A stretch of DNA of 64,000 nucleotides, taken from NCBI GenBank assembly GCA_035551995.1, contig DASZME010000008.1, forward strand, positions 1-64,000. The letters are read 5' to 3'. Numbering within the stretch: the stretch's first letter is position 1; every line of letters starts with the position of its first letter. The notes below the pieces were generated by a model. The model worked only from the letters and a program-made list of their open reading frames with translations. It was not told where the DNA came from and searched no databases. Of the stretch, positions 52,780-61,467 are shown in pieces. This stretch comes from RYN-428 sp035551995. Lineage in GTDB: Bacteria > Planctomycetota > Phycisphaerae > Tepidisphaerales > Tepidisphaeraceae. The position numbers and the translations under genes are program-made.

Positions 52780-54849
52780 TTACTCGGCGGCGGCGCACCG
52801 GCGCCGCCACATCCGGCGATACGTCTGTTCGAGGTTGCGCGTAAAACCGGCGTAATCGCACAAAGCCGACCCGGACACCTGCGCGCGAAGCCTCCCTCGC
52901 AATTCCGCCAGCGCCCGAATATCGCCCGCCAAATCAGCCGCCAGTTTCACATAGCCCCGTGGCGATTGGGCGATGAATCGCTCCAGGCCGGCATGGTGAA
53001 GAACGCTGGCGACCATCCTTCCCGCGTGACGGGCGCCATAAAGGGTAACGACGGCTACTCCCATCCACAGCGCCTGGCAGGAGGTCGTATGGCCGCTCCA
53101 TGGAAAGGTATCCAGCGATATGTCTATGCCATGATAAACGCTCAGAAAACTTCCGCCCTTTGGCGTCTGATTTTGAAGGTCGATCCGATCGGGGGAGATG
53201 CCTTGCTCTTTGAAGAAACGCGTCAAATCGTTTCGCCCTTTGCGTTGCAGCGTGTCCCGGAAAATCAACAGGCGCGACGTCGGCGCCGCCCGCAGAATTT
53301 CGCTCCATGCCTCCAAAACCGAATGATTCAGACGCAACAGGTTATGTAGCGATCCGAACGTCACGTATCTATTTCGGGCGGCGGGCGACGGTCCCACGTC
53401 CGGCGCGCCCGGTCCAGGATCAAAACAGCAGAATCCGCCGGGAAGGCGGACTAATTCTTCCGTATAGCTCACTGGCTCGCCGGGCGGATCGGCGATGGAA
53501 TCGGTCAGGCGATAGTCCATCGCTTTCAGGCCGCTCGTGTATGGATAGCCCAGGTAATTCACCTGCACCGGCGCCGGCTTATGGGCGAACATCCGCACCC
53601 GGCCGCGCGACGTGTGACCCGCCAGATCGACCAGTATGTCGATGCCGTCGGATCGAATGAGATTGGCCAGTTCGACATCCGACTGAGCGAAAACGTCTCG
53701 CCAACCAGGAGACGCCGCCTTCAAGCGGGCGGTGGTGGCGTCGGGGCTGGACATATCGGAGTAGCAGATCACATCGACCTGCGCCGGATCATGATGAGTG
53801 AGAATCGGCTCAAAAAAATGAGTCAGTGGATGCACGTTCAAGTTGGGCGAAACATAGCCGATCCGCAGGCGGCGATCCGGATCGCGATCATGCGCCGCCG
53901 AGGGGCCGAACGTGGACGCCGCGCCGAACTTTCTCGCCCATCGCAGGTGCTCGGCAAAGAGCGCCGGGGTGTCGATCTTCGGATCATAATTCATGCAGAG
54001 CAGGATATTGCTGGACGCCGGCGATTCCGTCGGCGCCAGCGCCTCGGCGGCGCGAAAAGAGGCGATCGCCTCGTCAAATTTTCCCTGCGATTGAAGAACG
54101 CCGCCCAGGTTCTTCCGCACGACGGCGAGGTTGGGCTGAAGCCTGGCCGCTTCGCGCAGATGCGACTCGGCCTGCTCGAAATCTCCCATGTCGTGGAGCA
54201 GGGTCGCCAGGTTGCTGTGAGCCTCGGCGTAATCGGGATACATGGCAAGCGCCTGGCGGTAATGCGCGATGGCCTCCTGCGGCTTCCGCAAAACCTGTAA
54301 CGTGCAAGCGAGATTGTTATGGGCCAGCGCGTGACGCGGGTTGAATTGAACCGCCTTGCCGAACATCGCGGCCGCCTCGGCCATTCGGCCCTGCATTCGT
54401 CGGATGTTGCCCTGCGTGTTCCACAACTCGGCATGATCGGGGTTCAGACGCAACCCCTCGAGGCAATATCGCTCCGTACGTTTCACGTCCCCTTGCAGAT
54501 AGCAGGCAAACGCCAAACCGCTGACGGCGTCGGCACTGCCTGGCTGAAGCCGAACGGCGGTTTCGTGAGCCGCGATCGCCTCGGCATACCTGCCCAGGGA
54601 CTGGTAAGCGGCGCCGAGGTTGGTGTAGTAATTGGCGGCCGTCGGACGAAGCGCGATCGAGCGGGTAAAAATATCGATCGCCTGCGCCGCCCGGCCCGAT
54701 TGCAGCGCGATCACGCCGATGTAATGCATGGAATCGGCGTGTGACGGATCGGCATCGAGAATCCGCCGATAGATCTCCGCCGCCTGGCGAAGATCGCCGG
54801 CCTGGTGCAGGCGGTTGGCCTCATCATACGCGTCTTGGATGCTCGCCAT
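52780..54849 (-). CDS. TPR / O-GlcNAc-transferase-like (GT41, SPINDLY) protein, copy 2
   Basis: 689 residues. TPR units about 5-290 ('AEAHSNLATLLHDMGDFEQAE' and similar), then the GT41 region: 'RIGYVSPNLNVHPLTHFFEPIL', 'ILVDLAGHTSRGRV', 'PVQVNYLGYPYTSGL', 'FGSLHNLLRLNHSVLEAW' and 'DTFPWSGHTTSCQALWMGVAVV'. It aligns end to end with the protein at 45091, so the pair is a duplication about 6 kb apart in the same orientation. Cytoplasmic protein glycosylation is the family role; the acceptor is unknown. It diverges from hppA. Confidence 0.88.
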   Translation of the reverse strand: MASIQDAYDEANRLHQAGDLRQAAEIYRRILDADPSHADSMHYIGVIALQSGRAAQAIDIFTRSIALRPTAANYYTNLGAAYQSLGRYAEAIAAHETAVRLQPGSADAVSGLAFACYLQGDVKRTERYCLEGLRLNPDHAELWNTQGNIRRMQGRMAEAAAMFGKAVQFNPRHALAHNNLACTLQVLRKPQEAIAHYRQALAMYPDYAEAHSNLATLLHDMGDFEQAESHLREAARLQPNLAVVRKNLGGVLQSQGKFDEAIASFRAAEALAPTESPASSNILLCMNYDPKIDTPALFAEHLRWARKFGAASTFGPSAAHDRDPDRRLRIGYVSPNLNVHPLTHFFEPILTHHDPAQVDVICYSDMSSPDATTARLKAASPGWRDVFAQSDVELANLIRSDGIDILVDLAGHTSRGRVRMFAHKPAPVQVNYLGYPYTSGLKAMDYRLTDSIADPPGEPVSYTEELVRLPGGFCCFDPGPGAPDVGPSPAARNRYVTFGSLHNLLRLNHSVLEAWSEILRAAPTSRLLIFRDTLQRKGRNDLTRFFKEQGISPDRIDLQNQTPKGGSFLSVYHGIDISLDTFPWSGHTTSCQALWMGVAVVTLYGARHAGRMVASVLHHAGLERFIAQSPRGYVKLAADLAGDIRALAELRGRLRAQVSGSALCDYAGFTRNLEQTYRRMWRRRCAAAE

Positions 54850-55011
54850 GGCTCATGACCCTTCCGCCCCCGCCTGTTTCGACATTTTGTAGCGGCTGGA
54901 AATGAAAGCAAATGATTGCATAACGCGCGTTGCTCGTTTGCAGGCGGTCTTGTACCATCCGGCCTCTACATTGTTCCCAATTTCACAATGGCACGGAGGA
55001 TAGCCAACCTT

Positions 55012-57522
55012 ATGCTCAAGCGATTCGCCCAACCACGACGGATTGTACCCATTGCTGCCATGGCCGGCGCGATGCTGCTTTCTCCGATCGCCGCTTTTGC
55101 CGGCGATCAGGACCTGGTTCTGCCGGACCTCAAAAGCCAGACTTTTTTCGGCGTCAACGGCCACACGCTTTTGATGATGGGATTGGTGATCGCCCTTCTT
55201 GGCATCGGGTTCGGGCTGGTGATTTACGCTCAGCTCAAGAAACTTCCCGTTCATCGATCCATGCTCGACGTGTCGGATCTGATCTACGAAACCTGCAAAA
55301 CGTATCTGCTCAACCAGGGCAAATTCATCCTGATTTTGTGGGTGTGTATCGCCGCCGTCATGGTGGGATATTTTGGGTTCCTGCAAAATGGACCCGGCGC
55401 CGACGCCAATTTGGAAGCCGCCAAAGCCGGCCTCACGCAATACGGAAAAGCGTTCCAGGTCATCATCATCCTCGCGTTCAGCCTGATCGGCATCGGCGGT
55501 AGCTACACAGTGGCCTGGTTTGGCATGCGGGTGAACACGTTCGCCAACAGCCGAACCGCGATGGCGTCGCTCAGCGGCCGCGCCCGGCCTGTCTATGCGA
55601 TTCCGCTGAAAGCCGGCATGTCGATCGGCATGGTGCTCATCAGCATCGAACTGTTCCTGATGCTCGTCATCATGCTGTTCGTGCCGCGGAATCTGGCGTT
55701 CCAGTGTTTTCTTGGCTTTGCGATCGGCGAATCGCTCGGCGCCGCCGCGCTCCGCGTCGCCGGCGGAATCTTCACCAAAATCGCCGACATCGGCGCCGAC
55801 TTGATGAAGATCGCCTTCAAGATCAAGGAAGACGACGCCCGCAATCCGGGTGTCATCGCCGACTGCGTGGGCGATAACGCCGGCGATTCGGTCGGCCCCA
55901 CCGCCGACGGGTTTGAAACCTATGGCGTGACCGGCGTCGCACTCATCACCTTTATCCTGCTGGCCGTTCCCGACCAGGCCGTTCAGGTTCAATTGCTCGT
56001 CTGGATTTTCGTGATGCGGCTCATCATGGTCATCACCAGCGCGCTTTCCTACTTCATCAGCGAAGGTATCTCGGCCAACACTTACCGCACCGTCAAAACG
56101 ATGAACTTCGAAGCGCCCCTCACGCTCCTGGTATGGGTGGCTTCGATCACGTCGGTTCTGGGGACGTATATCGTCTCTTACCTGATGCTCGGCCACATCA
56201 TGGTGCATGGCGCCGTGCATCCGGAACTCTGGTGGAAACTGGCGACCATCATCACCTGCGGCACCCTGGCCGGCGCCATCATTCCCGAAGTCACGAAAAT
56301 ATTTACCTCCACCCACAGCGGCCACGTTCGCGAAGTGGTCACCGCCAGCCGTGAAGGCGGCGCCTCGTTGAACATTCTCAGCGGACTCACCGCCGGCAAT
56401 TTTTCGGCGTTCTGGGTGGGCGGCGTCACCATCGGCGGGCTGATGGCGATCGCGTACGGCATCTCCTCCCTCGGCGTCGGCGAAAATAATCTTTCCGCCA
56501 TCATGCTCGGCCAATCCTCCGCCATCTTCGCCTTCGGCCTGGTCGCGTTTGGTTTCCTGGGAATGGGCCCGGTGACGATCGCCGTCGATAGCTATGGCCC
56601 CGTGACCGACAATGCCCAGAGCGTGTACGAACTTTCGCTGATTGAAAAAGAAGCCGACGCGGCATCTGAAATTTCTCGAATCTATAACGTCACCGCCGAC
56701 TTCGAGCATGCAAAAACCCTGCTCGAAGAAAACGACGGGGCAGGCAACACCTTCAAGGCGACGGCCAAGCCCGTCTTGATCGGCACCGCCGTCGTCGGCG
56801 CCACCACGCTGGTCTTCTCGATCATCATGGTGCTGACCAAGAGCCTCAGCGACGTATCGGCCATCGCCAAGCTGTCGGTCCTTCACGCCCCGTTTCTGAT
56901 CGGCCTGATCGGCGGCATCTCGGTCATCTACTGGTTCAGCGGCGCCAGTTGCCAGGCCGTCATCACCGGCGCCTACCGCGCCGTCGAGTTCATCAAGCAG
57001 AACATCAAGCTGGAAGGCGCCGAGAGGGCCAGCGTCGTCGACAGCAAAAAAGTGGTCGCCATCTGCACGCGTTACGCGCAGGCCGGCATGTTCAACATCT
57101 TTTTGACGATCTTCTTCATTACGCTCGCCGCCGCCTTCGTCGATGAATATTTCTTCATCGCCTACCTGATCGGGATCGCGCTGAGCGGGCTGTTCCAGGC
57201 GATCTTCATGGCCAACGCGGGCGGCGCCTGGGACAACGCCAAGAAGATCGTCGAGACGGAAATGCGGATGAAGGGCACGCCGTTGCATGACGCCACCATC
57301 GTCGGAGACACCGTAGGCGATCCGTTCAAAGACACCAGTTCGGTGGCGATGAACCCGATCATCAAGTTCTGCACGTTGTTTGGTCTGCTGGCCGTCGAAC
57401 TGGCCCTGACGATGGGCCGCGGCAACCGCAGCATTCTGGCCGGAGTATTTTTCCTGGTGGCCGTGGTTTTCATCTACCGCAGCTTTTATGGCATGCGGAT
57501 CGTGGAGACGGCTAAGGAATAA
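55012..57522 (+). CDS. hppA: Membrane ion-translocating pyrophosphatase
   Basis: 836 residues, about 16 membrane helices. It couples PPi hydrolysis to H+ and/or Na+ export. Signatures: 'GGIFTKIADIGADL', D-D-A-R-N-P-G-V-I-A-D with GDNAGDSVGPTADGFE (from residue 274), and 'GGAWDNAKK...GDTVGDPFKDT'. The canonical DDPRNPATIADNVGDN is altered to GVIADCVGDNAGDS. In the K+-dependence motif G-N-T-F-K-A-T-A-K, Lys582 occupies the place of the Ala of K+-dependent enzymes. The start is the ATG preceded by CGGAGG; GGAGG is 13 nt away. The next start codon (57522) overlaps its stop, but a better start is at 57597. Confidence 0.93.
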   Translation: MLKRFAQPRRIVPIAAMAGAMLLSPIAAFAGDQDLVLPDLKSQTFFGVNGHTLLMMGLVIALLGIGFGLVIYAQLKKLPVHRSMLDVSDLIYETCKTYLLNQGKFILILWVCIAAVMVGYFGFLQNGPGADANLEAAKAGLTQYGKAFQVIIILAFSLIGIGGSYTVAWFGMRVNTFANSRTAMASLSGRARPVYAIPLKAGMSIGMVLISIELFLMLVIMLFVPRNLAFQCFLGFAIGESLGAAALRVAGGIFTKIADIGADLMKIAFKIKEDDARNPGVIADCVGDNAGDSVGPTADGFETYGVTGVALITFILLAVPDQAVQVQLLVWIFVMRLIMVITSALSYFISEGISANTYRTVKTMNFEAPLTLLVWVASITSVLGTYIVSYLMLGHIMVHGAVHPELWWKLATIITCGTLAGAIIPEVTKIFTSTHSGHVREVVTASREGGASLNILSGLTAGNFSAFWVGGVTIGGLMAIAYGISSLGVGENNLSAIMLGQSSAIFAFGLVAFGFLGMGPVTIAVDSYGPVTDNAQSVYELSLIEKEADAASEISRIYNVTADFEHAKTLLEENDGAGNTFKATAKPVLIGTAVVGATTLVFSIIMVLTKSLSDVSAIAKLSVLHAPFLIGLIGGISVIYWFSGASCQAVITGAYRAVEFIKQNIKLEGAERASVVDSKKVVAICTRYAQAGMFNIFLTIFFITLAAAFVDEYFFIAYLIGIALSGLFQAIFMANAGGAWDNAKKIVETEMRMKGTPLHDATIVGDTVGDPFKDTSSVAMNPIIKFCTLFGLLAVELALTMGRGNRSILAGVFFLVAVVFIYRSFYGMRIVETAKE

Positions 57523-57596
57523 TGGAAGTCGTCCGCACGCAGCCAAAGTATAAGCCAAGTCGCCGCCGGGCGGCTGGCCGACGTAAGGAGAAAGAA

Positions 57597-57872
57597 GTGG
57601 CACAACAACAAAGAACCGTCCCTCTGATTTTGCCGAATCAAAATCAGATTGCTTACGAGCCGCTCGAAAATCCAAATGGATACTCCCTAACCGCTGTCGC
57701 GACTGGCAATAATGCCGCTTGGAACTGTCCGTATGCCCCTTTGCATGCCAGACCTTTGATCGGAAGATCGGATGACAACGAAATTCAATGCCCAACCTGC
57801 GGGCGAAGGTTTCGCGTCATTCCAGAGGCCGGCCCGCTGACTAGGGTTGATCGCGTAGTGGCAATTGCGTAG
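57597..57872 (+). CDS. Small zinc-ribbon-like hypothetical protein
   Basis: 91 residues from GTG 57597, chosen because AAGGAG lies 6 nt upstream; a start at 57522 overlaps the hppA stop without such a site. A C-P-T-C-G motif ('CPTCGRRF', about residues 65-72) suggests half of a zinc ribbon; an upstream Cys ('NCPYAPLH') could supply one more ligand. No family is recognised. The sequence begins a stretch that looks less GC-rich up to 58860. Confidence 0.6.
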   Translation: MAQQQRTVPLILPNQNQIAYEPLENPNGYSLTAVATGNNAAWNCPYAPLHARPLIGRSDDNEIQCPTCGRRFRVIPEAGPLTRVDRVVAIA

Positions 57873-57982
57873 AAGAGATATTTTCATTGATAAATGAATA
57901 ATTGTGCGGTTCAACTTCACAAATGGAATTAAAGAAACAGGCGGGGTAAAATCTTGGGATCACCAGTAGCCGGGTACTCAAG

Positions 57983-58300
57983 ATGACAGGCGAAAAAGTC
58001 AAAACTCCCCCGCATATCGCCGATCAATTCGATCGCCTTGCCGATCAGTGGGCATTAGCGACTTCCATTTTGTCTTCTCCCACACAGAAAGCAATGCATC
58101 CGGCTTATCGCGAAATAGTTGCGATGGGCTTGCCGGCGCTTCCGATGATTCTTCAGAGAATGGAACATTGTGGTGGCCACTGGTTTTGGGCCCTTTCGGA
58201 AATAACCGGAGAGAATCCCATTCCTATAAGCGCGCATGGGAGAATTGCCGAGATGCGTGAAGCGTGGCTGAAATGGGGGCGAGAGCGTGGGTATTGCTAG
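57983..58300 (+). CDS. Orphan small protein, first of a pair
   Basis: 105 residues. 'FDRLADQW', 'HPAYREIVAMGLPALPMIL', 'GGHWFWALSEITGENPIP' and 'MREAWLKWGRERGY' form a pattern seen in a widespread small protein of unknown function usually located next to a WWWP/FWP protein. Cytoplasmic, no catalytic motif. The second gene starts inside its last 14 bp (GTG 58287), so the two are translationally coupled. Roughly 35 % Lys/Arg/Glu/Asp/His. Confidence 0.6.
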   Translation: MTGEKVKTPPHIADQFDRLADQWALATSILSSPTQKAMHPAYREIVAMGLPALPMILQRMEHCGGHWFWALSEITGENPIPISAHGRIAEMREAWLKWGRERGYC

Positions 58301-58845
58301 GCGAAAGAGGCGAAATCGCCTTAAATTCAATTCCAGTGATTTCCCGGCTTTGAATACTCAAAATCATCGGGTCACCAGTGACCCGGTTGAAGAACAGAAT
58401 TGTATTGCATTTGTCGCCGGCGACAGTATGCATTGGTGGTGGCCAGTAAGAAATTTCCCCGGACGTCTTCCCCCCGCCTTATTTCTGGCCGCTCGCTTGT
58501 CCGCTTGAAGAAACAGTTGACGCGTTTGTTAAAGCGTATGAAATGGCGGGTTTTGAAAAGTGCCATCCAGACGACGATGGCGGTTTGGAAGATAACTTCG
58601 AAAAATTAGCACTTTTTGCGGTAAATGCCGGCGGAAGTTTCGAACCTCGCCATGCTGCGATCCAAAGTCCATCCCGCAATGGATTGTGGCGAAGCAAGAT
58701 GGGGGAAGATGAAGACATTGAACACGAATTATCGACGTTGGTGGGAAGCCTGTATGGAGAAGTCATTTTTTACATGAAGCGAACGATTGAGAAAAAGCGA
58801 GCCGTGACGGCATTGCTCAAGAAAAGAGGATTTCCTTCCCACTAG
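58287..58845 (+). pseudogene. Second gene of the pair, frameshifted in a C run
   Basis: Frame one reads GTG 58287 'RRKRRNRLKFN ... NCIAFVAGDSMHWWWPV' and stops at 58508. The frame one base on reads 'PYFWPLACPLEETVDAFVKAYEMAGFEKC...DNFEKLALFAV' to the stop at 58845. Removing one C from the run at 58470-58475 joins them into about 185 residues. The joined product has the usual order of this family: N-C-I-A-x-x-A-G-D-x-x-x-W-W-W-P, then a Y-F-W-P segment, then 'HAAIQSPSRNGLWRSKMGEDEDIEH'. Whether it is dead, a sequencing error, or a slippage site cannot be told from the sequence. Confidence 0.65.
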
Positions 58846-58911
58846 AATAAATCATGGGGAACTTTCTTGTTTTCCACATTCTACCCCTTCCGATCCACAA
58901 AAAACTTCCTA

Positions 58912-58941
58912 TTGACGCACACCTCCCAGGGACGATATACC
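58912..58941 (+). promoter_or_regulatory. Candidate promoter of the mutasome cassette
   Basis: TTGACG at 58912-58917, 18-bp spacer, TATACC at 58936-58941. imuA begins at 58969 with AGGA 6 nt before it. The predicted transcription start lies inside the direct repeat described at 58942. Confidence 0.55.
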
Positions 58942-58957
58942 CTAACAATGTGCTAAC
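58942..58957. promoter_or_regulatory. Candidate LexA-like direct-repeat operator
   Basis: CTAACAATGTGCTAAC, i.e. on the minus strand GTTAGCACATTGTTAG: two GTTAG words with an 11-bp period (GTTA-N7-GTTA). This matches the layout of the alphaproteobacterial LexA box GTTC-N7-GTTC. It starts directly after the -10, a repressing position. Proposed from pattern only; the LexA site of this lineage is not known to me. Confidence 0.4.
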
Positions 58958-58968
58958 TAGGAATCGCC

Positions 58969-59733
58969 ATGCGGCTCATCGCAGCTCACGACGGAAAACT
59001 CCATACGCTCCACCCCGACATCCACGCCATCGGGCCGGCGTCGGACCGCGCGTTCTCATCCTCCCTGCCCGACCTGGACGCCCTCGCCCCCGGCGGCGCC
59101 TTCGCACGCGGCGCCGTCCATGAACTGCTCACCGAACCGCAAGACGGCAAAGCCACCTTTATCGCCATGCTGCTGGCGATGGCGCAAGGCCGCGATTCTT
59201 CCGCGCCGGGGCCGTCAACCCCTTGCTCTGTTTCCACCGGCGCCATCATCTGGTGCGATCCGGCGGGGGAACTTTATCCGCCGGCCTTTGCCGCACATGG
59301 GTTTCCATTGGATCGGCTCTTTCTATTGCAGCCCAGGTCGCCCGATCCCAACGGCAAAGACCTGATCTGGGCCGCCAGCGAATGTCTGCGCTGCAAGGGA
59401 GTGGGCGCGGTGGTGGCTCCGTTGCAAAGACTTTCGCGGATCGAAGCCCGGCGGCTTCAACTTGCCGCCGAGCGCGGCGGAGGGGTCGGCATCTTGTTGC
59501 GGCATACGGGCCGCCACAGTTCCCAGCACGCCGCCGCCACGCGCTGGCTCGTTCGCCCCACGCCTGGATCGCGAACGATCCAACGCTGGACCATCCAACT
59601 TCTTCACGGCCATGGAGGGCGCGTCGGACAAACCCTCTGTTTGGAGCATTGCCGTGAAACAAATCGCCTGCATACGTTTAACCCAATGGCCGATCGACAG
59701 GTTGAACCGCAACCAGCGGTCAGGGCATCGTGA
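58969..59733 (+). CDS. imuA: ImuA, RecA-like component of the mutasome
   Basis: 254 residues. ImuA works with ImuB and DnaE2 in SOS-induced, error-prone translesion synthesis. Conserved stretches include the 'LDALAPGGAFARGAVHELL' start of the RecA-like fold, 'GAIIWCDPAGELYPPAFAAHG', 'LLRHTGRHSSQHAAATRWLV' and the C-terminal 'RWTIQLLHGHGGRVG'. The Walker-type loop seen in RecA is not intact, as in other ImuA proteins. The start ATG follows CTAGGA. The 3' end overlaps the imuB start (GTG 59654) by 80 bp. Confidence 0.88.
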   Translation: MRLIAAHDGKLHTLHPDIHAIGPASDRAFSSSLPDLDALAPGGAFARGAVHELLTEPQDGKATFIAMLLAMAQGRDSSAPGPSTPCSVSTGAIIWCDPAGELYPPAFAAHGFPLDRLFLLQPRSPDPNGKDLIWAASECLRCKGVGAVVAPLQRLSRIEARRLQLAAERGGGVGILLRHTGRHSSQHAAATRWLVRPTPGSRTIQRWTIQLLHGHGGRVGQTLCLEHCRETNRLHTFNPMADRQVEPQPAVRAS

Positions 59734-61462
59734 AATCCGAAATTCCAAATCCGAAATTCCAAATGTGAAATTTCAAATTTCAAATGTGAAATTGAATTTA
59801 AGGCCATCGCCCTCCCCCTGCGATTCCGCGCCAAACCAACCGCTGGCCGTCGTCCGGACCATCGCCGATCGGCAGGTGATCGTCGCGCTCTCTCCCGAGG
59901 CAGCCGCCTTGGGCGTTCGTTCCGGCATGACCCTCACGCAAGCGCGGGCTTTGTGCGCCCATGTCCGCCATGCCGAGCATCAGCCGCTGCGCGATAATCG
60001 CTCGTTGCAATCGCTCGCTCGCTGGCTGATGCGATTTAGTCCCGTGGTGGCGCTGGCCCATCCACAAGCCGCCGATCCATCGGCACAATCGCCCCGCTCG
60101 CGTTCGGCAAAGAAAGAAAAGGACCTCGCGCCGGCGCCGATCTCCCATGCCGTCTTCCTCGACATCACTGGCTGCGATCGTCTGTTTGGCGGCGTCGAAA
60201 ACCTCGTTGGCCAGATCCGCGATTCGATCGGGCGTTTGCACATTGCCGCAAGGGTGGCGGTGGCGCCCACGCCCGGCGCCGCCTGGGCGATCGCGACGGC
60301 CGGTCAGGATGGCGCCATCGTTTCGCCCGAGCGATTGGCCGCTGTTCTTTCCCCGCTTCCCCCGGCGGCGTTGCGATTGAACGATGATCTCGTGGCGGCG
60401 TTGCATCATCTGGGTCTTGCCACCATCGGGCAATTGATTCATTTGCCGCGCGACGTATTGCCCGCCCGGTTTGGCGCGGAATTGCTGCATCGTCTGGATC
60501 AGGCGTTGGGAAATATTCCCGAGCCGCTGGTTCCGCTGGAACATCCCGCTCCCGTCGAATCAAAAATGGATTTCGACGGCCCCGTCTCCTCGTTGGAGGC
60601 GATCCATCAAGTCAGCAGGCGCCTGCTCGAAGACATCACCCGCCAACTCACCTCCCGCGGCAACGGCGCCCGCCAGTTGGACATCGAATTGACCCGCGCG
60701 TACGCCGATCCGGTAAAAAAATCGATCTCCCTGTCTCATCCCTCGCGAAACGCCAGGAGCCTTTTTAATTTGATCCAGTGCGCCCTGGAAGATTTACAAG
60801 CGCCGCAAAACTTCGCTCTCCCATACGGACGAGTCGGCAAGAAAACGAAAATGAATTCGAAGCCCGCTTCACCCATCCTCCACGACGACGGCTTTCTTTC
60901 CGTCGCGCTGCGCATCCCCCTTTTGCAACGGCTCAGCGAAGAACAAATCTTCCTGCTCGATCAGGATCGGCAGATCGGTCAATTGGAAGTGGGTCGTCTG
61001 ATCGACCGCCTGCGTTTGCGTCTTGGCGAAGGCGCGGCAAGCCAGGTGGAGCTTGTCGAATCGCATCTGCCGGAAAAAGCGTGGGGGAAAGTGAAATCCC
61101 AAACGCGAATTCTCGACATCGGGACCAAATCCGAAACACGAAATCCGAAAAACGAAAAATCGAATTTATCGCATGATATATGTGCCGTTCGTCCGTTTCA
61201 TCTTCTGGCTTCTCCCGCCGAGGTGAGGGTGATGGTGACTCCTTCGGACGCCATCGAAGGCCGGCCGGCGGCGTTTGTGTACGCGCATTGCGTTCATCCG
61301 GTGACGTGCTGGGCCGGTCCCGAGCGAATCGCCGGCTGTTGGTGGGACGGCCACGACAAAATCCGCGACTACTTTGAAGTCGAAGACCCCAGCGGCCGCC
61401 GATTCTGGATCTTCCGCGTGGCCCAGACGGCGAAATGGTACTTGCATGGAAGCTATGCGTGA
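59654..61462 (+). CDS. imuB: ImuB, catalytically altered Y-family polymerase-like protein
   Basis: 602 residues from GTG 59654, which has GGAG 7 nt upstream and gives the usual start ('KQIACIRLTQWPIDRLNR'); longer frames to 59462 have no support. ImuB lacks polymerase acids and acts as adaptor to the beta clamp. Visible: 'PLAVVRTIADRQVIVALSPEA', 'HAVFLDITGCDRLFGG', 'AWAIATAGQDGAIV', and at the C-terminus 'WDGHDKIRDYFEVEDPSGRRFWIFR'. Two in-frame stretches foreign to the family are derived from repeats: residues about 27-49 and 491-506. Overlaps imuA; dnaE2 follows after a repeat element. Confidence 0.9.
   Translation: MKQIACIRLTQWPIDRLNRNQRSGHREIRNSKSEIPNVKFQISNVKLNLRPSPSPCDSAPNQPLAVVRTIADRQVIVALSPEAAALGVRSGMTLTQARALCAHVRHAEHQPLRDNRSLQSLARWLMRFSPVVALAHPQAADPSAQSPRSRSAKKEKDLAPAPISHAVFLDITGCDRLFGGVENLVGQIRDSIGRLHIAARVAVAPTPGAAWAIATAGQDGAIVSPERLAAVLSPLPPAALRLNDDLVAALHHLGLATIGQLIHLPRDVLPARFGAELLHRLDQALGNIPEPLVPLEHPAPVESKMDFDGPVSSLEAIHQVSRRLLEDITRQLTSRGNGARQLDIELTRAYADPVKKSISLSHPSRNARSLFNLIQCALEDLQAPQNFALPYGRVGKKTKMNSKPASPILHDDGFLSVALRIPLLQRLSEEQIFLLDQDRQIGQLEVGRLIDRLRLRLGEGAASQVELVESHLPEKAWGKVKSQTRILDIGTKSETRNPKNEKSNLSHDICAVRPFHLLASPAEVRVMVTPSDAIEGRPAAFVYAHCVHPVTCWAGPERIAGCWWDGHDKIRDYFEVEDPSGRRFWIFRVAQTAKWYLHGSYA
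59731..59801 (+). repeat. AAATCCGAAATTC-type repeat inside imuB (N-terminal copy)
   Basis: Repeats of AAATCCGAAATTCC and AAATTTCAAATTTC over about 70 bp, in frame within imuB between the conserved 'WPIDRLNRN' and 'PLAVVRT' segments, encoding the 'REIRNSKSEIPNVKFQISN'-type stretch. Family members have only a short linker here. Confidence 0.7.
61126..61170 (+). repeat. AAATCCGAAA-type repeat inside imuB (C-terminal copy)
   Basis: AAATCCGAAACACGAAATCC then GAAAAACGAAAAATCG, encoding 'KSETRNPKNEKSN' in frame. It lies between the conserved polymerase-like core and the 'RPFHLLASPAEV' C-terminal segment, so it lengthens a linker. Confidence 0.7.
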
Positions 61463-61467
61463 GGAAT

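Noticed and set aside
54853..57795. A 980-codon open frame antisense to hppA
   Set aside because: It is the mirror of a GC-rich conserved gene: rich in His, Asp and Gly, without any family motif, while the plus strand encodes a clear pyrophosphatase.
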